From positions 16,632-80,631 of the forward strand of contig CALXEH010000004.1 in assembly GCA_944387285.1 (NCBI GenBank): a stretch of 64,000 nt of DNA. Reading direction: 5' to 3'. Below, one piece after another: positions 42,976 to 51,787 of the stretch. This DNA is from an uncultured Oscillospiraceae bacterium. Its GTDB lineage: Bacteria; Bacillota; Clostridia; Oscillospirales; Oscillospiraceae. The notes beneath the pieces are model-generated. The model made no database searches and had not been told where the DNA came from. It was given only the letters and a program-made list of their open reading frames with translations. Made by a program: the position numbers and the translations under genes. How positions within the stretch are numbered: the stretch's first letter is position 1; each line of letters begins with the position of its first letter.

Positions 42976-43658
42976 TTACGCAGTTTGTCCTCCTCTACAG
43001 CAATCAATAATCTGGCGCTGAACATTATAGCGCCTTGTTTTCCAGCGTTTCTTTCAGAGAAAACGATGTGCCCTTTTGCCTCGCGCAAAACAGAATCCGC
43101 CAACATATATCTGATGAACTGGGGAGTACTCAAAATACTCTCGTTTTCCTGAAATACTTTGCTGGCATAACACAGCTGAATCTTATAATTACTAAAATTG
43201 TCTTCTGCAGAGGCAGCTGCGTTCTTAGCTTCAAGATCGCTGAAGCCATTCATTTCGACTAGTTTTAACAATGCGACAGCTACCCGTAGCGCATCTTCAT
43301 TTACAGGTCGCCATCGCCCGCCGTCAACATCTGTTATCACCGGCATGGACAGCAGCTCCTCCGTAAGCGGGGCGCACTGCCTTCCCATCGCCCCGCGCGG
43401 GCAACCTACGTAATCGATGAACAACTGTCCAAATTCGCCAAGCCGCTCAAGCACTGTCTTAAGTTCCTTCTCAGCCTCTATCAGCTCGCGCAGGCGGTCG
43501 AGGTTGAAGTTATCGCCGAGGATATCCTTGATACGGGCCTCATAGTGCTCACAAGCCTGCCCGTGTCTACTTATTTCGAGGTGCTTACTAGAACGTTTTA
43601 GTATATAACCACACGCCTCAAAGTGGGCACAATCCCCGCAATGATGAACCCGTTTCAT
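42972..43658 (-). CDS. Cysteine-rich phage protein, unknown
   Basis: The 228-residue protein starts MKRVHHCGDCAHFEACGY with a further Cys-x3-His (CEHYEAR), a candidate zinc site. The middle has a helical segment (FNLDRLRELIEAEKELKTVL) and the C-terminal half is mixed. I recognise no family. It stops four bases inside the small membrane gene. Confidence 0.6.
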   Translation of the reverse strand: MKRVHHCGDCAHFEACGYILKRSSKHLEISRHGQACEHYEARIKDILGDNFNLDRLRELIEAEKELKTVLERLGEFGQLFIDYVGCPRGAMGRQCAPLTEELLSMPVITDVDGGRWRPVNEDALRVAVALLKLVEMNGFSDLEAKNAAASAEDNFSNYKIQLCYASKVFQENESILSTPQFIRYMLADSVLREAKGHIVFSERNAGKQGAIMFSARLLIAVEEDKLRK

Positions 43659-43660
43659 TG

Positions 43661-44083
43661 TTATTTCTCCTTTACTGCCACGTTCAATCTGGCATACCAG
43701 ACTATTTCTTCCGGAGTTTCTTCCTTCCTATAAATGATCTTCTCCTCAACAGCCCGCATCAGCGACTCTCTGAGCCCCTTTTTGAAATACTCGTCCGGCG
43801 CAGACTCTATGAGCAGAGAATCTTCGAGCTTTCGCATCTGCGCCCGAGCGACGCAGGGCATGATCACATAACCAGAACGCCGTACAGGCATCTCCAGGGC
43901 TTTGCGATAGTCCTCATACAGATTCTCATAATCCCGCTTGAGCATGAGCCGCTCGCGCAGCTCATCATTGTAAGCCTCACGCAAGGCGTAAAGCTCCGCG
44001 CTCGGTACGAAACCCAGCGCCTCAAAAAACCTATCCCTCCATCGCACTGCCGTGGTGCTGAGCCTGTGCAAAACTTTATCCAT
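43661..44083 (-). CDS. Phage protein, unknown, helical
   Basis: The 140-residue protein starts at ATG 44083 behind GGGAGA. The longer frame back to 44242 is Pro/Arg/Ser-rich shadow. It is highly charged and helical throughout (LREAYNDELRERLMLKRDYE). No family recognised. Confidence 0.55.
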   Translation of the reverse strand: MDKVLHRLSTTAVRWRDRFFEALGFVPSAELYALREAYNDELRERLMLKRDYENLYEDYRKALEMPVRRSGYVIMPCVARAQMRKLEDSLLIESAPDEYFKKGLRESLMRAVEEKIIYRKEETPEEIVWYARLNVAVKEK

Positions 44084-44120
44084 AAATATCTCTCCCTTCC
44101 TCGCTTTTCTCAGGTTTCTT

Positions 44121-45614
44121 TCAGCTCTCGCACCATTCTGGCAGGTTTGCGCGCACGAGGGCCTCTGCGAAGGGCGGCGGCACGGCGTTGCCGCAGCGGG
44201 CGATCTGCTTAGACTTCGGATATTCCCGCCCAGTGTAGTCACGGTCGATTATGTAGTCGTCCGGGAAGCCGTTGGCGCGATACAGCTCCCTCGGTATCAG
44301 CATGCGCAGGCCAATATCGGCTATGAAATACCACGCGCCGCCAAGCTCAAGCAGCAGCACCTCGTCATCCGCCAGCGCGTACCCGCAGTAAATATTGAGC
44401 AGTCCGCGAATCTTCGGCCAGTTGTGCAGTTCTACGCCCGGCTCCGCTTTCCGCACCTCTGTCGTGACCACGCCATGATGACCTCCGCCCGCGGTGATGG
44501 TCTGCACCGGCTCGGAGACCGCCGCGCCTAGGTTTGTGCCCTTCATCTTGACCAGGCTTGCAAGCGTCAGGCCTGCGCGGTCTCGCGCTGTAACGGTACG
44601 CAGAGGGGCCTTCGCGTTCTGCCCATGCCTCTCAGCGCCGTAATATGCAGTCAGCGATGCCGCCGCCAGCCCGTAACGGTTGGCGGCGTCTATTGTCATC
44701 AGTGGCTCTGTCACGTTCTGCCCCCGGACATGCTCGTGCCGCTCAGTGTGGTACTGGATGATATAAGGCCGGCAGCCTCCACGTTCCCCAGGCCGTTCCG
44801 CAGCATGCACGACATACGGTGCCGACGACCTAATCACAAACTTGTCCACGCCGCGGATGACACGCCGCATGGTGTTTGGGCTGAGTGGTCGCTGTGCGGT
44901 GAGGCCGTACTTATCACGCACTTCCTTCCGCGTGTCAAAGATGGACGGGCATGGCAGCGACCAGTCGATGATTTCCGCCGCGCTCCTCCACGGCTTTCTC
45001 AGCCCCGCCTTCGCCTCCGGGCTGTCAGCCGGCGCGTGGGTAGGCTCCGGCCACGCGATGGGCCGCCCGTCGCAGCGGGCAATGAGGAAAAACCTCTTGC
45101 GCGTGGTTGGCGCGCCATAGTCCGCGGCTACCAGCTCGCGCCACTCGACGTCATACCCCAAGTCCCGGAGCTGCCCCAGCCATTTCGTGAAGGTCTGTCC
45201 TGCCTTTGATTTTACCGGTCGCCCCCTGCGCACCGGCCCCCAGGTCTGGAACTCCTCCACGTTCTCCAGGATGATCACCCGCGGCCGCACCGTTCCCGCC
45301 CAGCGCAGGACGATCCAGGCGAGGCCCCTGATATGCTTGTCCACGGGCTTCCCGCCCTTGGCTTTGGAGAAATGCTTGCAATCCGGGGAGGCCCACAGCA
45401 GGCCCACCGGCCTGCCGGCGCAGACCTCCACGGGGTCAACATCCCACACGCTGGCCTGAATGTGCTCAGTGTGCGGGTGATTCGTCTTGTGCATGAGTAT
45501 CGCGTCCGGGTCGTGGTTGATAGCGATATCGACCGGCCGCCCAGTTGCCAGCTCAATGCCCGTAGACGCTCCGCCGCCTCCAGCGAAGCTGTCTACTATG
45601 AGTTCATCCGGCAT
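44121..45614 (-). CDS. DNA (cytosine-5) methyltransferase
   Basis: The 497-residue enzyme has the ordered m5C motifs: SFAGGGGASTGIE (I), the catalytic loop ASPDCKHFSKAKGG (IV, with Asp-Cys in place of the usual Pro-Cys), ENVEEF (VI), GAPTTRKRFFLIAR (VIII) and CGNAVPPPFAEALV (X). The target-recognition region is between VIII and IX. No partner restriction gene is nearby, so it is probably a solitary anti-restriction or regulatory methylase. Confidence 0.88.
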   Translation of the reverse strand: MPDELIVDSFAGGGGASTGIELATGRPVDIAINHDPDAILMHKTNHPHTEHIQASVWDVDPVEVCAGRPVGLLWASPDCKHFSKAKGGKPVDKHIRGLAWIVLRWAGTVRPRVIILENVEEFQTWGPVRRGRPVKSKAGQTFTKWLGQLRDLGYDVEWRELVAADYGAPTTRKRFFLIARCDGRPIAWPEPTHAPADSPEAKAGLRKPWRSAAEIIDWSLPCPSIFDTRKEVRDKYGLTAQRPLSPNTMRRVIRGVDKFVIRSSAPYVVHAAERPGERGGCRPYIIQYHTERHEHVRGQNVTEPLMTIDAANRYGLAAASLTAYYGAERHGQNAKAPLRTVTARDRAGLTLASLVKMKGTNLGAAVSEPVQTITAGGGHHGVVTTEVRKAEPGVELHNWPKIRGLLNIYCGYALADDEVLLLELGGAWYFIADIGLRMLIPRELYRANGFPDDYIIDRDYTGREYPKSKQIARCGNAVPPPFAEALVRANLPEWCES

Positions 45615-45772
45615 TACTGCGTCCTCATCTGCACGGCCTTATCCCGCACGAGCTTGTCTATGACGCGGCCGGGTTCGCGGTAGCCGCAGAGCCGGGTGAG
45701 CTCTCGGATGTGCCAGGCAGTTTGAGGGGTGACGCGGACGATCAGCCGCACCAGGCGTTTATTCTTCGGCAT
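45614..45772 (-). CDS. 52-residue basic phage protein
   Basis: ATG at 45772 follows GAGGAGG and reads MPKNKRLVRLIVRVTPQTAW, ending at TAA 45614, which overlaps the methyltransferase start (TAATG). The basic beginning and a helix-like middle resemble a small ribbon-helix-helix DNA-binding protein, but this is a guess. Confidence 0.55.
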   Translation of the reverse strand: MPKNKRLVRLIVRVTPQTAWHIRELTRLCGYREPGRVIDKLVRDKAVQMRTQ

Positions 45773-46370
45773 TGGCTTCCTCCTCGGCGGGAGCTGCGTA
45801 CAGCGGGCAATTTGCCCTGACCGTTTCTCCCGGCTTTGCTGCCGACCCGCACCATTGTTTTTTTACACAGTTGTTGCAGTTCCCCTTTGACATCAAATCG
45901 TCGAATGATTCTCTGTATAGCTCAGCGCTGTCGTAAGCCTGGGCTATCAGCCAGCACGGGTCAATAAACCTGTGAAGTCCGCATTTTTCAAGCTCTTGAG
46001 CTGCCTCGCGGGTCTGTCCCATCTGTTCATAACACAGTTCGAGCAAGACACAGTCACTAATTTGTGCGATGGTCGGGAACGGATATCCGTATGGAACAAG
46101 CTCACCTCGCATGTGATCCACGCCGCATACGGCCCATTTTTCACCCGACGGCACATGCAGCACGATGTCATTCGGCATTATCGTCGTCCGCTTTGCAGCT
46201 GACCGAGCTGACAGTGACCGTATAAGGTCGATTACGTCGCGTATTATGGCGCAGCCGTGGAGGCTGCAGTTGTGCTCACGCCCACAGCCAAGGCAGCGAT
46301 GCGCGTCCTGCACCGATATGCGCTTCAAGTCTGAAATCACCTGCTCGTACCTTTCAGCGGTAATATCCAT
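45759..46370 (-). CDS. Cysteine-rich phage protein, unknown
   Basis: The 203-residue protein has an N-terminal cluster (HRCLGCGREHNCSLHGC) and a C-terminal cluster (CNNCVKKQWCG) with several CxxC pairs, so two metal sites are likely. Start 46370 follows GGAGG. It overlaps the 52-residue gene by 14 bp. No family recognised. Confidence 0.6.
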   Translation of the reverse strand: MDITAERYEQVISDLKRISVQDAHRCLGCGREHNCSLHGCAIIRDVIDLIRSLSARSAAKRTTIMPNDIVLHVPSGEKWAVCGVDHMRGELVPYGYPFPTIAQISDCVLLELCYEQMGQTREAAQELEKCGLHRFIDPCWLIAQAYDSAELYRESFDDLMSKGNCNNCVKKQWCGSAAKPGETVRANCPLYAAPAEEEANAEE

Positions 46371-46384
46371 ATTCGTCCTCCAAT

Positions 46385-47476
46385 TCAAGTCTTTGCATCT
46401 GCCCACTTACAGCTTGCACAATCTGTCGGCACCCGTCCCAGCAGCGCATTTACGCAGAGGCCGGTCATCTCTGAAAGGGCCAGCATATCTTCAAGGTCGC
46501 AGAATTCTTCAGGAGACCATATATGTCCGTCACTATTTGGCTGCCAAGATACAAAGCATCGTATATCTTCCTCGGACTCCCAAAGGGTATCGGCGACCTC
46601 ACTAATTGAGACGCCTGCCTCAGAGCATACATCAACGAGATGTCGCCACCGAGCAGAAAACTCTTTTTGGCCGTCTATAAGGCAGTCAGGCCTTTCATCT
46701 GCTTCCGGCTCCTCGCTGGGGCTTGTTTTTGCATGGCTTTGACCTAAAGAAGCGTCCGCTTCCCTGCTAAGCTCAGACGCGATAGCAGCCACAGATTGTG
46801 CAGTAGGCGTCCCTTTAGCCTTGCTTCTGACCTTTGCCTGCTGCTCCTGAGGCAGCCGTGCAAGTTCATACGCCGCCGACTCGGAGAGGCTGCCGGTCTC
46901 GAATGCTTCCATCCACTCCGAGGAGAGGTTCTTGCGTATAACATCCAGCCGCGCCAGGCGAGATGCCGATATCTGCATAGCCTCGGCCACGGCGTCACGC
47001 AGCCGACCGGGGATCTCCACACCCTGACTTTTCAGCTCGGCAAGCAGCTCTCTGTAGCGCCCCGCCTGGCGCATCGTGTCCGCCGACGACATGACCCTTG
47101 TCGCGCGGTTGGCCTCGATCAGCAGCAGCTCCTCCAGGATATCTGAGGCGGGCTCCCTGATAATGGCCGGCACTCGGGCCCAGCGCTCCGGCTCGTCCTT
47201 CGCCAGCTCACAAATTGCAAGGAACCGACGGTGTCCGGATATTATGCGGTAGTCTCCGCTGCCGTCGCGCACCGGCCTAACAATTATCGGCTCAATGAGG
47301 CCGTTGAGTGCAATGCTGTCCGCGAGCTCGTCTGTGTTGCTCGTATCATAAAAGTTTTTCTCATTCAGCAGTAGCCGCTCGCGTGGAATGAAGGTTATGG
47401 CTGTTGCCTCGGTGTCCAATTTGGACACGTCCTCAGGCGTTATGTAATCAGATACTGAAAACGGCTTCTTTGCCAT
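46385..47476 (-). CDS. ParB-like partition protein
   Basis: The 363-residue protein has the N-terminal ParB/Sulfiredoxin-like domain (IPRERLLLNEKNFYD, LIEPIIVRPV, IISGHRRFLAICEL), then helix-turn-helix segments. A C-terminal extension of about 90 residues with no known match follows. It overlaps parA by one base (TAATG). No parS site could be identified by eye. Confidence 0.85.
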   Translation of the reverse strand: MAKKPFSVSDYITPEDVSKLDTEATAITFIPRERLLLNEKNFYDTSNTDELADSIALNGLIEPIIVRPVRDGSGDYRIISGHRRFLAICELAKDEPERWARVPAIIREPASDILEELLLIEANRATRVMSSADTMRQAGRYRELLAELKSQGVEIPGRLRDAVAEAMQISASRLARLDVIRKNLSSEWMEAFETGSLSESAAYELARLPQEQQAKVRSKAKGTPTAQSVAAIASELSREADASLGQSHAKTSPSEEPEADERPDCLIDGQKEFSARWRHLVDVCSEAGVSISEVADTLWESEEDIRCFVSWQPNSDGHIWSPEEFCDLEDMLALSEMTGLCVNALLGRVPTDCASCKWADAKT

Positions 47477-48258
47477 TAAACACCCGCCCCCTCTAGGTAT
47501 TCTGCGACCAGAGCGCGATAGTCCCGGCCGGCGGAGCTATAGCGGCTGTACTCATTGAGGGGCAGCCGTGCAAATGTGCTCTCGTCGACCTTGTCGCTGC
47601 GCCGGATTACCGTGCGGAACACGGGAACGCCGGAGTCTCGGAGCAGCGCTTCGCCCTGAACGACCGCCGGACTGTTGTGCCACATCGTGACCAGGATGCC
47701 AGCAGTGCGTATGCCCGGACATATCCCCCGCACTCCGGAGATCTGCGTGAGCAGCTCACGCATACCTGACACGGAGAAGGCGTCTACCTTGACCGGGATA
47801 ATAACATCGTCCGACGCCGCAATCGCCGCGACGCTGGCTGCGGTGAAAGACGGCGGGCAGTCGATGAGCACCACGTCGTATGCGGTGGCCTCGCCCGAAG
47901 TCCTGGCGTCCTCATCGATGACGTCCAGGAAATCGCGCAGTCTGCCGGCCCCTACGCCCTTACTGACGCTGGCGATGTCAGCGGTGATAAGCGATATATC
48001 CGACGGCACGATATCGACGCCCTCGTGCGCCGTGCAGTAGATGCAGTCGTAAGGGTCATCCGCAAGCCCGTCCATTATGCAGGCGATCGTATTCGCGTCC
48101 TCGCTGATGCCGTAGAACCGCGTGGCATTGGCCTGCGGATCTGCATCTATCACGAGTACCTTTTTCCCGTAATCCTCGGCCAGAATTGCAGCCATGTTTA
48201 CGGCGGTGACGGTCTTACCGACGCCGCCTTTTAGATTTACGATGGATATTGTTTTCAT
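47476..48258 (-). CDS. ParA-like ATPase
   Basis: The 260-residue protein has the deviant Walker A LKGGVGKTVTAVN near residue 10, ADPQANAT and the Walker B VVLIDCPPSF. It matches plasmid/phage ParA of about 250-260 residues. With ParB this would segregate an extrachromosomal form. Confidence 0.9.
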   Translation of the reverse strand: MKTISIVNLKGGVGKTVTAVNMAAILAEDYGKKVLVIDADPQANATRFYGISEDANTIACIMDGLADDPYDCIYCTAHEGVDIVPSDISLITADIASVSKGVGAGRLRDFLDVIDEDARTSGEATAYDVVLIDCPPSFTAASVAAIAASDDVIIPVKVDAFSVSGMRELLTQISGVRGICPGIRTAGILVTMWHNSPAVVQGEALLRDSGVPVFRTVIRRSDKVDESTFARLPLNEYSRYSSAGRDYRALVAEYLEGAGV

Positions 48259-48454
48259 TCGTCTGTATCGTCCTTTCCTGGGCGTTGCCGCGCCCGATAA
48301 GATAAGATTCTCGAAATGCCCTGCCGCGAGGCATATCGAACTGCACTGTGTAATACCTGCGGGCTGGGTGTATGTAGATTACTCGCCCCTGAACTGGCGG
48401 TGATATATGCCCCCCATAATACGGCACGCAGTGTACGCTATCCCCTACTCGCAC
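48215..48454 (-). CDS. Small phage protein, basic
   Basis: The 79-residue protein starts at GTG 48454, five bases after AGGAGG. It has a beta-rich first half (VGDSVHCVPYYGGHISPPVQ) and an Arg-rich end. It overlaps parA by 44 bp. Similar small proteins occur in early regions of gut-Firmicutes phages; role unknown. Confidence 0.55.
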   Translation of the reverse strand: MRVGDSVHCVPYYGGHISPPVQGRVIYIHPARRYYTVQFDMPRGRAFRESYLIGRGNAQERTIQTNENNIHRKSKRRRR

Positions 48455-48463
48455 TATTACCTC

Positions 48464-49738
48464 CTAAAACGGCAGCTCCATTTGCTGCTCCTCTGGCGTT
48501 GCTGGTTTGATCCTAGATGTGGGTCTAAACTGATAGCCGGCCCCTTTATACACGAACTTCATATGCTTTGGATAAAACCCGAGCCTGAAATGCCCAAGCT
48601 CTCCGTCCTTGTTCTTTGCGACATTAAGAGTGCGATTCCCGGATGGATTTTCCTCGTCCTCAAGGTACAAGAGCATGACTATATCCGCATCCTGCTCTAT
48701 CTGCCCTGATTCCCTCAGGCTCGCCAGTGTCGGCGCACTCCTGCGGCCCTTCTCGGGTCGGCTGAGCTGGGAGAGCGCAACGACCGTTATCCCCGTATCC
48801 CGGCCCAGCTGCTTGAGTGCAAGAGAGATGTTTGTGATTTTCTCATACCGATCCCGTCCTGACGAATTAAGCAGCTGCAGATAATCTATGAATATCACGT
48901 CATAGCGCCGTGAAAGGGAAACCGCCCTAATATCCATAACCGACATTCCAGATGCCTCAATGACGTCGAGCTGGATTAAGTCGCTTTTTTCTTCAAGAGC
49001 TGAAACTGCACCCAGTTCCGCATCGCTGAGACGGTGCGATTTAATTGAGTCAAAATCGAGGCCCGCCGCATATGCAACCATGCGATCATAGAGTTTACGG
49101 TCACTGGTTTCGAGCGAAAAGATTCCCACCTTCTTTTTTGTGGCCATTTCATACGCAAATTGTGCAGCTAGCATTGTTTTGCCAGAGCTGGGATATCCAC
49201 CGAGAATAATCAGGTCTCCCTGCTCTGCAAACAGGTTTTCATCAAGGGGTCTGAAATGCCATTTCAAATAGACCGGCGATATATGTTCGGATTGGCGCGT
49301 GTAAAAGTCACCTATGCCTTCTGAAAATGATGTTATTCTCAGTTGGCTTCGGTTTGAGAGCATGAGCGAGAGTCTCTCGGCAGCGCTTTTAGCCTCGTCC
49401 AAATCGACTGCACTGTACACGTTCAGGGCTGCAGTTTTCAGCTTTTCTAACTGCGTGCCATCGCGCACAATCTCGGCGTATGCCTCCCAGTTCGCTGCCG
49501 TAGGCGTTACAATCATGAGTTCCTTCAGCAGCTGCTCGTACTCATTCCCAACCTCGGCAAGTACTGTGACCGGATCAACTGGTTTGCCGCGAGAGAATAG
49601 CCGGCATATTCCCGCATATACGTTGCCAAGCGCGCCGGGACCGAAGTCCTCCTGTGTCAGCTGCTGAACAACATCTACAACGATCTGCGGGCTAATGAGG
49701 ATCGAGCCCAACACGGACTGGCGGGCCTTTGTGAGCAT
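48464..49738 (-). CDS. Replicative DNA helicase (DnaB-like)
   Basis: The 424-residue helicase has the RecA-like ATPase with Walker A GGYPSSGKTML and Walker B VIFIDYLQLL. ATG 49738 lies 8 bp after GGTGA; a GTG at 49750 overlapping the upstream stop is possible. It is preceded by a DnaB N-domain. The initiator next to it should load it. Confidence 0.9.
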   Translation of the reverse strand: MLTKARQSVLGSILISPQIVVDVVQQLTQEDFGPGALGNVYAGICRLFSRGKPVDPVTVLAEVGNEYEQLLKELMIVTPTAANWEAYAEIVRDGTQLEKLKTAALNVYSAVDLDEAKSAAERLSLMLSNRSQLRITSFSEGIGDFYTRQSEHISPVYLKWHFRPLDENLFAEQGDLIILGGYPSSGKTMLAAQFAYEMATKKKVGIFSLETSDRKLYDRMVAYAAGLDFDSIKSHRLSDAELGAVSALEEKSDLIQLDVIEASGMSVMDIRAVSLSRRYDVIFIDYLQLLNSSGRDRYEKITNISLALKQLGRDTGITVVALSQLSRPEKGRRSAPTLASLRESGQIEQDADIVMLLYLEDEENPSGNRTLNVAKNKDGELGHFRLGFYPKHMKFVYKGAGYQFRPTSRIKPATPEEQQMELPF

Positions 49739-49746
49739 TTCATTGG

Positions 49747-50649
49747 TCACCACTCCTGAGTACGCTCCCCTCCGCCGGGGATGCGCTGGGTATACGCTCC
49801 GGGTATTTTTGAGTAATCGTCGTTCCACGGCTCGCTGTTGAGCCATGTGGAGGCACGAGGGATTATGCCTCGTCCCCATTGCTCGCTGCGCATATCCTTC
49901 TCCAGCGTCCGTGCCATGACTACTAAGAGGGCATCATCCGGCTTGAGCTTGTCCCATGCCCGCACCGCTGCTTTGCGCCCGGCGCCGTTCGGATATGCTT
50001 TCCAGAATTTATCAAAACGTTCTGGCTTCCACTCAGGCGTTGAGACCGTTCGTCCGCTCTTTTTTGAGTCGGCACACTCACTTCCCCCCTCTGGGGGGAC
50101 TATAGGGGGGTTAGTATTATCATGTATATATAATCTACTACTATTAGGGTAGACATTTTTGTCTAGACCCCCCTCGACAATTTTGTCTAGACCCCCCCGG
50201 GGGGTGTAGACATTTTTGTCTATACCCCCTCTGCCGGGGAAAAACGCGCCGGCGTATATCCGGCGCTCTCTTCCATTGTCATTAGTTGCCATTTCACAGC
50301 GTATAAACCCGGCTGCCTCCATCTGAGTGATCATCCTGCTGATGGTCCGCTCCGACACGCCGAGGACCCCCGCAAAATAGGTGTTCGTCGCCCAGCAGAA
50401 TCCGTCCTCACCAATGAGGGCGGAGAGCTCTGCGTAGAGCAGCTTCGCCGTGGACGACAGCTCCTCGGAGTATCTCACCTCAGAGGGCAGCTGCGCCCAG
50501 TAACTGCGCCTTATCTCCGGCATGGTACACACTCCCTCTTGCATTTTGCGGGATTTCGGATATAATGGGCTTACATTCGTCTGTGTCTCTGGCATGGACT
50601 GCGTCGTACCGGTTGCCGCCGGTGCGGCGCTTTTTTTGCTCTTGCTCAT
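49747..50649 (-). CDS. Replication initiator with winged helix (DnaD/O-like)
   Basis: The 300-residue protein has a winged-helix domain (about 43-125, LGVSERTISRMITQMEAAG), then a basic region and a C-terminal domain (ERFDKFWKAYPNGAGRKAAVRAW) typical of phage DNA replication initiators. The coding region contains three iteron-like repeats (50149-50229). An ATG at 50523, 8 bp after AGGGAG, may be the true start, removing 42 low-complexity residues. Confidence 0.8.
   Translation of the reverse strand: MSKSKKSAAPAATGTTQSMPETQTNVSPLYPKSRKMQEGVCTMPEIRRSYWAQLPSEVRYSEELSSTAKLLYAELSALIGEDGFCWATNTYFAGVLGVSERTISRMITQMEAAGFIRCEMATNDNGRERRIYAGAFFPGRGGIDKNVYTPRGGLDKIVEGGLDKNVYPNSSRLYIHDNTNPPIVPPEGGSECADSKKSGRTVSTPEWKPERFDKFWKAYPNGAGRKAAVRAWDKLKPDDALLVVMARTLEKDMRSEQWGRGIIPRASTWLNSEPWNDDYSKIPGAYTQRIPGGGERTQEW
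50109..50230. other. Candidate prophage replication origin
   Basis: Three repeats of the type GTAGACATTTTTGTCTA-GACCCCC lie at about 50149-50172, 50174-50197 and 50206-50229. They sit beside an AT-rich stretch (50109-50147) that could unwind. They lie inside the initiator gene, the arrangement of lambda O. A CCCCCCGGGGGG palindrome sits between repeats 2 and 3. Confidence 0.6.
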
Positions 50650-50652
50650 AGT

Positions 50653-50967
50653 TCACACCACTTTCATTCCCGGATAGTACTCCGGTATTTCTTCCACTCC
50701 AATGCGAGGGCGGCCGGGGCCGCGCTTGCGCTGCTGCATGGGCTGCGCTGTCGCGGTGGTCGCAGGCTGGACTGCCGCCGACATGGCTGGGACATAACGG
50801 ATCGCGTTCTGCTTGACGGATTCCAGGTATGCCGCTACATCCGCTTCGGAGAATCGCATGGTCGAGCCCATGACGTAGTAGACGCCGATGCGACGGGTCT
50901 TGGCCAGGCGATAGACCGTTGACTCAGAGACACCGAGCCTCTCAGCCACTTCCTTCTTGGTCAGCAT
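50653..50967 (-). CDS. AlpA-type helix-turn-helix DNA-binding protein with AT-hook
   Basis: The 104-residue protein has a helix-turn-helix (VAERLGVSESTVYRLAKTRR) in the first 60 residues, then a basic stretch KRGPGRPRIG that is an AT-hook. Start follows AAAGGAGG. It could act as a regulator or an excisionase. Location in the early operon favours a regulatory role. Confidence 0.7.
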   Translation of the reverse strand: MLTKKEVAERLGVSESTVYRLAKTRRIGVYYVMGSTMRFSEADVAAYLESVKQNAIRYVPAMSAAVQPATTATAQPMQQRKRGPGRPRIGVEEIPEYYPGMKVV

Positions 50968-51412
50968 TTTTTACCTCCTTTGCAAATTTGAGCGACATGG
51001 CAGCCTGAATAATGTCATCAAGCTCGTCCATGATATCGTCATACGATTCGCGCTCCTGCGCATCGATCTTCCCGTCCTCGGCAATCTCAATCAGGTCGTC
51101 GAGGCGTTCCTTCCGGCCGAAGTCCCGCAGCCTGCGCAGCAGCGACAGCACGGCCTGCGGCAGCTCCGTGACCTGGATGTCAGGGATGATGCCGGGGGCT
51201 CCAAGACTGTCGACAAGGTACCAGTATGCAAGCACCTGCTGCCCTGTAACGTCGACCATACGGACAACGGCCTCGCTCGATATCTGCTGCTCGCCGAGCT
51301 CCCAGGCCGCCACGGTGCGGACAGAATAGCCTAGGGCTTCCGCCCAGCGCTCCTGTGTCATGCCTGCAATGCCTCTGCCGATTCGCGCGATATTTCTGCG
51401 GTCACGGCTCAT
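50942..51412 (-). CDS. Helix-turn-helix protein, early region
   Basis: The 156-residue protein starts at ATG 51412, 9 bp after AAAGGAGG. An XRE-like helix-turn-helix (MTQERWAEALGYSVRTVAAW) occupies the first 50 residues; the rest is helical and acidic. It overlaps the AlpA-type gene by 26 bp. Confidence 0.6.
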   Translation of the reverse strand: MSRDRRNIARIGRGIAGMTQERWAEALGYSVRTVAAWELGEQQISSEAVVRMVDVTGQQVLAYWYLVDSLGAPGIIPDIQVTELPQAVLSLLRRLRDFGRKERLDDLIEIAEDGKIDAQERESYDDIMDELDDIIQAAMSLKFAKEVKNADQEGSG

Positions 51413-51416
51413 TGTG

Positions 51417-51677
51417 TCATGCCTCCTTTCGGCATATGCTGGGTTCATCATCGTACAGCATGATCGTGTCTCCATAGGCTGCCATGTCATACAGGTCGTC
51501 TATCTTGCAGCCAAGTATACTTGCAATCATCGGCAGTTTATCTGCAGACGGAAACACAACACCAGTTTCCCACTGATGCACAGCAACAACTGACACTTCA
51601 CACCGCCGTGCCAGCTCTGCAAGCGTCAGTCCGCGGGCAATGCGAAGCGAGCGAATAGTCATCCTAGGTTTTGTCAT
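51417..51677 (-). CDS. Cro-like XRE-family regulator
   Basis: The 86-residue protein is an XRE-type helix-turn-helix (LTLAELARRCEVSVVAVHQW) with start behind GGAGG. It is the first gene of the lytic operon, transcribed from a consensus promoter with an operator in its spacer. It is the probable Cro counterpart of the divergent repressor. Confidence 0.75.
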   Translation of the reverse strand: MTKPRMTIRSLRIARGLTLAELARRCEVSVVAVHQWETGVVFPSADKLPMIASILGCKIDDLYDMAAYGDTIMLYDDEPSICRKEA

Positions 51678-51749
51678 AAATCATCCCTCCCCTCTTGCCT
51701 CGCACCTTATTCTCGTGTTATGATAGGCGCAAGGTTAAGTTGTGCTTAA

Positions 51750-51778
51750 ACTATAATCCGTAAATACGGAACTGTCAA
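51750..51778 (-). promoter_or_regulatory. Lytic promoter (PR-like) of the prophage
   Basis: TTGACA (51778-51773) and TATAGT (51755-51750) are 17 bp apart on the - strand. The spacer holds the operator 51757-51770. Binding there would block RNA polymerase. It drives the Cro-like gene and the early operon. Confidence 0.8.
51757..51770. promoter_or_regulatory. Operator O1 (repressor/Cro)
   Basis: TCCGTAAATACGGA is an inverted repeat TCCGTA-AA-TACGGA in the spacer of the lytic promoter. The core matches CCGTANNTACGG shared with O2. Confidence 0.7.
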
Positions 51779-51787
51779 GGCAAAAGC

